Source: Candidatus Saccharimonadota bacterium
GTDB lineage: Bacteria > Patescibacteriota > Saccharimonadia > Saccharimonadales > Saccharimonadaceae
Length of the DNA: 37,240 nt
Assembly: GCA_017510705.1 (NCBI GenBank)
Contig: JAFWMO010000010.1
Location: 72,678-109,917 of the forward strand
Direction: 5' to 3'
The position numbers and the translations under genes are program-made. The notes under the pieces are model-generated. The model was not told where the DNA came from and did not search any database. It saw nothing but the letters and a program-made list of their open reading frames with translations. This document shows, piece by piece, positions 33,028 through 37,240 of the stretch (positions within the stretch are counted from its first letter, which is position 1; each line of letters begins with the position of its first letter).

Positions 33028-33263
33028 TTACTACCGAGCCTTTCGTCTCTGGCTTCTTTTAGGCTGATGCCGCTTGCTGGCAAGACACCAAAAATACTAC
33101 TGATGCTGCTCGTCTTGTGGTGCAGCGCTTCTGTTTTAGGCGACGTTGAAGTGAGCTTTACGGAGACTTTGCCGTTTTTGGCAATTTCAATGTCTTCGCT
33201 TTTTGCAAGCATCAAATATTTGCCTAGATTTTGTTTGAACTCTGTAGCTGTAACTATTGCCAT
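33015..33263 (-). CDS. Phd/YefM-type antitoxin
   Basis: This 82-aa antitoxin has the Phd/YefM N-terminal DNA-binding fold (VTATEFKQNLGKYLMLAKSEDIEIAKNGKV in three short blocks: VTATEFKQNLGKYL, KSEDIEI, KNGKV) and a flexible C-terminal part that should wrap the toxin. The AAAGGA site precedes the ATG. Its promoter is a perfect consensus with a palindromic spacer, fitting autorepression by the toxin-antitoxin complex. Confidence 0.9.
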   Translation of the reverse strand: MAIVTATEFKQNLGKYLMLAKSEDIEIAKNGKVSVKLTSTSPKTEALHHKTSSISSIFGVLPASGISLKEARDERLGSKCGF

Positions 33264-33280
33264 AATTATCCTTTGTGCGA

Positions 33281-33309
33281 ATTATAGCAAAAATCGTACG
33301 AAATGTCAA
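33281..33309 (-). promoter_or_regulatory. Consensus promoter and operator of the toxin-antitoxin pair
   Basis: TTGACA (33304-33309), exactly 17 nt, TGC-TATAAT (-10 at 33281-33286). The spacer holds the palindrome TCGTACGA. TTTGTGCGA occurs at 33273-33280 and 33324-33331 region as a direct repeat. Both may be operator sites. Confidence 0.85.
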
Positions 33310-33337
33310 TATCTATATTTAGTTTTGTGCGATTTAC

Positions 33338-33368
33338 ACAAAAAATAGCCCCGGAGGGCTATTTTTAT
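33338..33368. terminator. Bidirectional terminator (HIT gene and TA region)
   Basis: AATAGCCC-CGGA-GGGCTATT stem with A and T runs. It overlaps the hit stop codon. Confidence 0.8.
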
Positions 33369-33742
33369 TTGTATTCTAGTTTCTGGCGGATTTCTTCGAA
33401 TTCTTCTGGCGTAAGCTCTACTTCGCGGCCATAGTACCAGGTTTCGTCGAATGGTTCTAGATGAACGTGAGCGTGGGGGACGTCGGTGCCGACAACTTTC
33501 CAGAGTGTGCGGACGCCAAAAACTTTCTCCATGTGCTTAGAAAGCTTTTTTACGGTGGCCATCAAAGCATTGTAGTCTTCTTCTGGCAAATCGTAGATTT
33601 TGTCAACTTCATTTTTTGGGATGACTAGAGTGTGGCCTTTGGTCTCTGGATGAATATCTAGAAAAGCAATGGTTTTGTCATCTTCGTAAATTTTGTAGCA
33701 AGGAATTTCTCCATTAATAATTTTGGTAAATACGCTAGACAT
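33365..33742 (-). CDS. HIT-family nucleotide hydrolase/transferase
   Basis: This 125-aa HIT protein contains FTKIINGEIPCYKIYEDD near the start, the GHTLVIPKNEVDKIYDL block and the triad PHAHVHLEPFD. Family members hydrolyse AMP-linked substrates such as AMP-NH2 or Ap4A. The ATG at 33742 has an AAAGGAGAA site. A longer upstream frame lies within the PAP2 gene and is rejected. It overlaps the end of the PAP2 gene by 8 nt, so they are likely co-transcribed. Confidence 0.95.
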   Translation of the reverse strand: MSSVFTKIINGEIPCYKIYEDDKTIAFLDIHPETKGHTLVIPKNEVDKIYDLPEEDYNALMATVKKLSKHMEKVFGVRTLWKVVGTDVPHAHVHLEPFDETWYYGREVELTPEEFEEIRQKLEYK

Positions 33743-34232
33743 CTTTTTTCTCCTTTTTGAATTTGATTTTTTTGAGACAAAGGTAGTAAATTTCTGTAAA
33801 AATCGCCGCAAAAGCGAGGCCGCCAATAACGTCCGAGAGCCAATGCATATCAGAAAGGATGCGGCCAACGCAAACAATGGAAAGGAGCGCCAACATCACA
33901 ATATCTAAAATAGCGAGGGCTACCTTGGAACGAATATATTTTGGCAAAATGATAGCAACAATGAAAAAGATTGTAGCAACCACCATGACGTGGGTGGAAG
34001 GGAAGGATGATTCGCCAGAGCCATTTGGGCGAGTATTCAGAACTAGAAATTTATCAAAAATAAAATAGATGACCACCATAAGAACTAGTGGAATTGGCGC
34101 AAATAAAAGCCGTTTGTCTACTTTTTTGAGAGATTTGCGAGAAATCCATTGACATAAACCAAGAATTACAAAAACTGCGAGTGCCGCAAGGGATGCGATT
34201 AAAATAATGTCTGTAGCCTTTTTCCATTCCAT
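33735..34232 (-). CDS. PAP2-family membrane phosphatase
   Basis: This 165-aa protein has about five membrane segments and the phosphatase signatures KFLVLNTRP, SFPSTHVMV and GRILSDMHWLSDVIGG (catalytic His and Arg present). Such enzymes dephosphorylate lipid phosphates such as undecaprenyl pyrophosphate. Substrate is not determined by the sequence. A TGA-TAAAAT -10 (34239-34244) lies 6 nt before the ATG, implying a leaderless message. The HIT gene follows with an 8-nt overlap. Confidence 0.93.
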   Translation of the reverse strand: MEWKKATDIILIASLAALAVFVILGLCQWISRKSLKKVDKRLLFAPIPLVLMVVIYFIFDKFLVLNTRPNGSGESSFPSTHVMVVATIFFIVAIILPKYIRSKVALAILDIVMLALLSIVCVGRILSDMHWLSDVIGGLAFAAIFTEIYYLCLKKIKFKKEKKDV

Positions 34233-34263
34233 GGATTAATTTTATCATAAAAAAATAAAGAAT

Positions 34264-34297
34264 AAAAAAGGCCCCCGAGAAAAACTCGGGGGACTTC
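34264..34297 (-). terminator. hppA terminator
   Basis: GGCCCCCGAG-loop-CTCGGGGGAC hairpin followed on the minus strand by a six-U run. Confidence 0.9.
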
Positions 34298-34322
34298 TTA
34301 ATTAAATGTACATTAGCACATA

Positions 34323-36482
34323 TTAAAAAGGGAGTATGTGGTATGCTGCAAACAACGGAGCAAGCATTAATGCGGTAGTGCCCATGATCTTCATAAAAAT
34401 GTCGACCGATACCGCAACAACGTCCTTCATCCAATCTCCAACCGTGTCGCCCTGGACTGCAGCATCATGTGCTTTGTCATATTCTACTGTACCCGGCTCA
34501 AAGCCAATTACTAAGCCGGCCTCAAAACGTTTTTTGGCATTATCCGCTAAACCACCGGCATTACTAAAAAGGATAGCTAGCGGTAAACCAACTAGCAAAG
34601 TACCTGCTTGGGCGCCGCCTAAGCATTCTGGCCCAAATATGAAGCCCAATAAAACTGTTGCTCCTAGGTTAATCGCCACTGGAATAATCATATATTTCAG
34701 ACCATTGCTGGTCGAAATATTGATGCAAGCATCCGCATCAGGCTCACGTAAACCTTCGGCGACTTCTTTGATGGCAAACTGCCTCTTAACTTCGTCAGCC
34801 ATTTTGCCTGCTGCAAGAATAGTAAAAAGTGCAAGTAGCCCACAAAACATTGCCATAAGACCAGAACCAAGTTGTGCGCCTAACATCGGTGAATCTGACG
34901 AAATATCAATATACAAACCACCGTATGCCATTCTGTAGGTACTAAGCTGCGTTAAAACGACGGCAGCAGCACCGGAGATTGCAAAACCTTTTCCTACGGC
35001 TGCAGTTGAATTACCTTTAGCATCATTTTTGTCTGTGATTTTTCTGATTCTATGGTCGTCCTTACAGCAGTATTCAGCGATACCACCTGCGTTGTCCGAG
35101 ATGGGGCCAAATGCATCTGCCGCGATAGGCTGAGCTATAAATGATAGCATACCGAGTGCCATAATTGCGCGACCATAAGGGCCTGCGATTGCCGAAGCAG
35201 CATAAACACCCACTGCCACAACTGCTATTTCAAAGAAGCATGAAATTAAGCCACCTGCCATAGACATAGAAATACATAGAGCCGCCCCATTCTTTGCGGT
35301 ATCTGCTACTCTTTCTGCCCATTTACTATTAATATCGGTGTAGTAGCTTGCTATAAAACCTACAAGTACACCAGCTCCGATGCCAATTAGCGTAGACACG
35401 AATAGAGCAAGCCAACCAAATTTAAAATCTGCAGGAGCGAGATTGGTCCTTCCAAATAAGAGATATGAGCCAGCCAGAGAAGCAACGAGAGTACCGACAA
35501 CGGCAATAATCATGGAGGCATTAAGCTGCTTGCCGGGGTCCTTGCTTTCTTTAACATGCGATGCATAGAATAACCCGATAATACTACTAATTAGGCCTCC
35601 GAGCGCCAACACGAACGGATAGGCTACTGCTGCAGATAAAAGAGCTGTGTCGTTTAGATCGCGACCATATAGAGCTGCTGCCGTAACAATAGTAGTTACC
35701 GGCGCCGCAGTGAACGATTCGCCAAGATCTGCTTGGTTCCCTTCAATATCGTTTACGTTATCACCAACCTGATCCGCTATAACTGCTGGATTTCTGGGAT
35801 CGTCTTCATCAAAATGCATAAAAACTTTTCCGATTAAGTCCGCACCGATATCTGCTGCTTTGGTGAAAATACCGCCCGCAACACGGCTGAACATTGCAAC
35901 CAGCGACCATCCTAGTGAATAAGAAGTTAATCTAGCCACAATAGGAATGACATCCGCTTTTCCCGAAGGGGTAAAACATTCTACTCCACCAAGTAGCAAA
36001 CTTAATAATACTATGATGGAAAGGCCTAGCATTGACGAAGAGTGCACAATGATACCGCAAATTTGGCTACCCTTAAGAGTAACATTTACGGTTTTTGCTA
36101 ATGCCTTGCCTTCGGTCCCGTTGGGATCTTCTATGCCTGCTTTAGCAGCCGCTGTCGCGCGAACATTGGTATAGGTAGCTACGCTCATACCTACAATTAT
36201 TGAGATTGTTGTGAGAATAACTCCTACTACAAACGTGAGACCAGCCCAATGTTCTACAATGAACGACAAAACAAGTGCTAGAATTGCGGCTACAATTAAG
36301 ACATATTTGAACATTTTCTTTGTAAATACTTTTGACCCGGAACGAATCCTGGCCGCAAGCAACGACATTTCTGCTGTTCCTTCGGGGAGCTTTAACAGTC
36401 CACGGTATTGAACTATCATGTATATTCCCGCCAAAGTAACTATGCCAATAGTAAAATAACAGATATTATTTATTAATGTCAT
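34323..36482 (-). CDS. hppA: Membrane-bound ion-translocating pyrophosphatase
   Basis: This 719-aa protein has about 16 membrane segments and hydrolyses pyrophosphate to pump H+ or Na+. The substrate-binding region reads EDDPRNPAVIADQVGDNVNDI, with a second acidic motif SNAGGLADNAKK near the C-terminus. The sequence GNSTAAVGKGFAI has Ala where K+-independent enzymes have Lys, so it should be the K+-dependent type. H+ versus Na+ specificity is not settled here. It could help a fermentative, energy-poor cell maintain ion gradients. The ribosome site is AGAAGGTG and the start is preceded by a structured leader. It is monocistronic. Confidence 0.97.
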   Translation of the reverse strand: MTLINNICYFTIGIVTLAGIYMIVQYRGLLKLPEGTAEMSLLAARIRSGSKVFTKKMFKYVLIVAAILALVLSFIVEHWAGLTFVVGVILTTISIIVGMSVATYTNVRATAAAKAGIEDPNGTEGKALAKTVNVTLKGSQICGIIVHSSSMLGLSIIVLLSLLLGGVECFTPSGKADVIPIVARLTSYSLGWSLVAMFSRVAGGIFTKAADIGADLIGKVFMHFDEDDPRNPAVIADQVGDNVNDIEGNQADLGESFTAAPVTTIVTAAALYGRDLNDTALLSAAVAYPFVLALGGLISSIIGLFYASHVKESKDPGKQLNASMIIAVVGTLVASLAGSYLLFGRTNLAPADFKFGWLALFVSTLIGIGAGVLVGFIASYYTDINSKWAERVADTAKNGAALCISMSMAGGLISCFFEIAVVAVGVYAASAIAGPYGRAIMALGMLSFIAQPIAADAFGPISDNAGGIAEYCCKDDHRIRKITDKNDAKGNSTAAVGKGFAISGAAAVVLTQLSTYRMAYGGLYIDISSDSPMLGAQLGSGLMAMFCGLLALFTILAAGKMADEVKRQFAIKEVAEGLREPDADACINISTSNGLKYMIIPVAINLGATVLLGFIFGPECLGGAQAGTLLVGLPLAILFSNAGGLADNAKKRFEAGLVIGFEPGTVEYDKAHDAAVQGDTVGDWMKDVVAVSVDIFMKIMGTTALMLAPLFAAYHILPF

Positions 36483-36517
36483 TCATAACACCTTCTTTCT
36501 ATAAATTGTTAAAGTGC

Positions 36518-36593
36518 TTTAGGTTGTGGGCGCAACCTAAATAAAAGTGGGCGCTGCCCACTACCTACTCGCACATATCTCCCAAACATGTAC
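36518..36593 (-). promoter_or_regulatory. Structured hppA leader (three hairpins)
   Basis: On the minus strand the order is GTACAT/ATGTGC (36571-36593), AGTGGGC-AGC-GCCCACT (36546-36562) and TTAGGTTG/CAACCTAA (36519-36540). Together they fill most of the ~110-nt leader. No known riboswitch consensus is recognised. Confidence 0.6.
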
Positions 36594-36601
36594 TTGGCTG
36601 A

Positions 36602-36630
36602 ATTGTAGCATATAACAGAGATAAAGTCAA
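36602..36630 (-). promoter_or_regulatory. hppA promoter
   Basis: TTGACT (36625-36630), 17-nt spacer, TGC-TACAAT (-10 at 36602-36607). Predicted start near 36595. Confidence 0.8.
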
Positions 36631-36636
36631 CAAAAA

Positions 36637-36710
36637 GGCCCAGTGATGAGACCTCTGGAGCCAAAAATAATAACATGGTACACCCTAGTGAAAGAGGTGG
36701 CAACTATGTT
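36637..36710. ncRNA. Two hairpins with complementary loops (candidate structured RNA)
   Basis: GGCCCAG/CTGG-A-GCC (36637-36662) and AACAT..CACC/GGTG..ATGTT (36672-36710) each form a stem. ACCTCT in the first (36651-36656) is complementary to AGAGGT in the second (36693-36698), allowing a kissing or pseudoknot contact. It lies between the divergent hppA and cysteine desulfurase promoters, and I see no clear promoter for it. Confidence 0.4.
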
Positions 36711-36743
36711 AAAAAGGGATTTAATGGTATAATCAAACATACT

Positions 36744-37240
36744 ATGGTTTATCTAGATTATGCGGCGACTAGCCCGCTTTTACCGGAGGTGATAAAAGCG
36801 ATGCATGAAGCAGAGCAAAAATATTTTGCTAATGCATCAGCACTCCATACGCCAGGTCATCTCTCGATGAACAAAATTGAAGAGACGCGCGAGCTATTGG
36901 CAAAATTAATCAATGCGGATTTAGACGAAATCATTTTTACCTCTGGTGCTTCTGAATCGAACAATACCGTTATTCGTACTTTTGAAGATCATGAAATTAT
37001 CACTTCGCCACTTGAGCATCATTCCATAATTGAGTCTGCGAAGGAATTAGGTGGGAACAAAAAGCCGACACTTTATTCTTATATGTACGCTAATAATGAG
37101 ATTGGGGAATTATTGCCAATAGAAGACATCGTCAAAGAAGCGCATGTGAAAGGTGGGTATATTCATTCTGATTTAACGCAAGCACTTGGTAAAGTTCAAT
37201 TAGACATAAAAGCACTCGATTTGGACTATGCAACGTTTAG
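36744..37240 (+). CDS. Cysteine desulfurase, class V aminotransferase (3' end cut by window edge)
   Basis: The frame is open to the window edge (165 codons). It starts MVYLDYAATSPLLPEV, with FTSGASESNN (PLP phosphate contact), TSPLEHHSII (His stacking on PLP), MYANNEIGELLPI and HSDLTQALGKV, the usual order of NifS/IscS-type enzymes. It removes sulfur from cysteine for Fe-S clusters or tRNA thiolation. The PLP lysine and active Cys lie beyond the window. Between EHHS and MYANNE there are only about 20 residues, against roughly 45 in typical homologues, so a sub-domain is shortened. TGG-TATAAT (36728-36733) sits 10 nt before the ATG. Confidence 0.93.
   Translation, partial: MVYLDYAATSPLLPEVIKAMHEAEQKYFANASALHTPGHLSMNKIEETRELLAKLINADLDEIIFTSGASESNNTVIRTFEDHEIITSPLEHHSIIESAKELGGNKKPTLYSYMYANNEIGELLPIEDIVKEAHVKGGYIHSDLTQALGKVQLDIKALDLDYATF

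Noticed and set aside
33743-33877. N-terminal extension of the HIT protein
   Set aside because: It is antisense-free but lies inside the PAP2 gene in another frame, and the ATG at 33742 has a clear ribosome site and matches the usual HIT start.
36637-36710. T-box-like reading of AGAGGTGGCAAC before the desulfurase
   Set aside because: No specifier stem or proper terminator/antiterminator pair is present, and the element lies upstream of the likely desulfurase promoter.
1-37240. CRISPR array, rRNA operon, prophage or complete insertion sequence
   Set aside because: No spaced direct-repeat array, rRNA-like sequence, phage structural genes or intact transposase was seen.
1-37240. UGA recoding as in some CPR lineages
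   Set aside because: Several genes end at TGA exactly at the expected family length (for example ftsK and the PIN toxin), so UGA is a stop here.

Overview
This window looks like a chromosome segment of a small-genome bacterium of the Candidate Phyla Radiation, most plausibly a Saccharibacteria (TM7)-type organism. The evidence is a compact type IV pilus locus without the outer-membrane secretin genes of diderms, a tightly overlapping gene layout, a rpsF-ssb-rpsR-efp block, and several orphan proteins. UGA acts as a stop (for example at the end of ftsK), which argues against the UGA-recoding CPR lineages. The taxonomic placement is inference.

Layout. 1-11.5 kb is a type IV pilus region: a truncated minor pilin, prepilin peptidase, three type IV pilins (two of them inverted paralogues), then on the minus strand pilM-pilN-pilO-(acidic membrane protein)-pilB-pilT-pilC. 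11.5-16.1 kb is a minus-strand housekeeping block: TlyA-like methyltransferase, EF-P, S18, SSB, S6 and FtsK. 16.2-18.5 kb holds tRNA-Gln, a 48-aa ORF, rlmH and tsaD. 18.5-23.8 kb holds a CtpE-like P-type ATPase, a HEAT-repeat protein, a His-rich membrane protein, a FemAB transferase and a transposase fragment. 24-32.5 kb holds three orphan genes that share an N-terminal motif (called A, B and C here), interleaved with a laccase-domain protein and valS. 32.6-37.2 kb holds a VapBC-like toxin-antitoxin pair, a HIT protein, a PAP2 phosphatase, a membrane pyrophosphatase and the start of a cysteine desulfurase.

Most unusual observations. (1) The orphan family A/B/C: B has a 14-T run and C a 9-G run inside the -35/-10 spacer of otherwise good promoters, the classic layout of slipped-strand phase variation. 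A has an attenuator-like leader. (2) GC-rich palindromic segments lie in frame inside essential genes (tsaD twice, valS once, tlyA-like once). The tsaD and valS arms differ at each site and in at least one case look like an inverted copy of host-gene sequence. (3) The inverted pilin pair shows a 98-nt tract of perfect identity beside a region with 26 synonymous differences in 30 codons, indicating gene conversion. A 15-bp inverted repeat flanks the promoter between them. (4) Many genes have an extended -10 (TGnTATAAT type) only 6-8 nt before the ATG, implying leaderless transcripts, whereas A, B and C have Shine-Dalgarno leaders.

Functionally the window combines a twitching/adhesion machine with diversification signals, envelope metabolism, and a putative switchable gene family that could act in host or surface interaction. 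That last role is inference.
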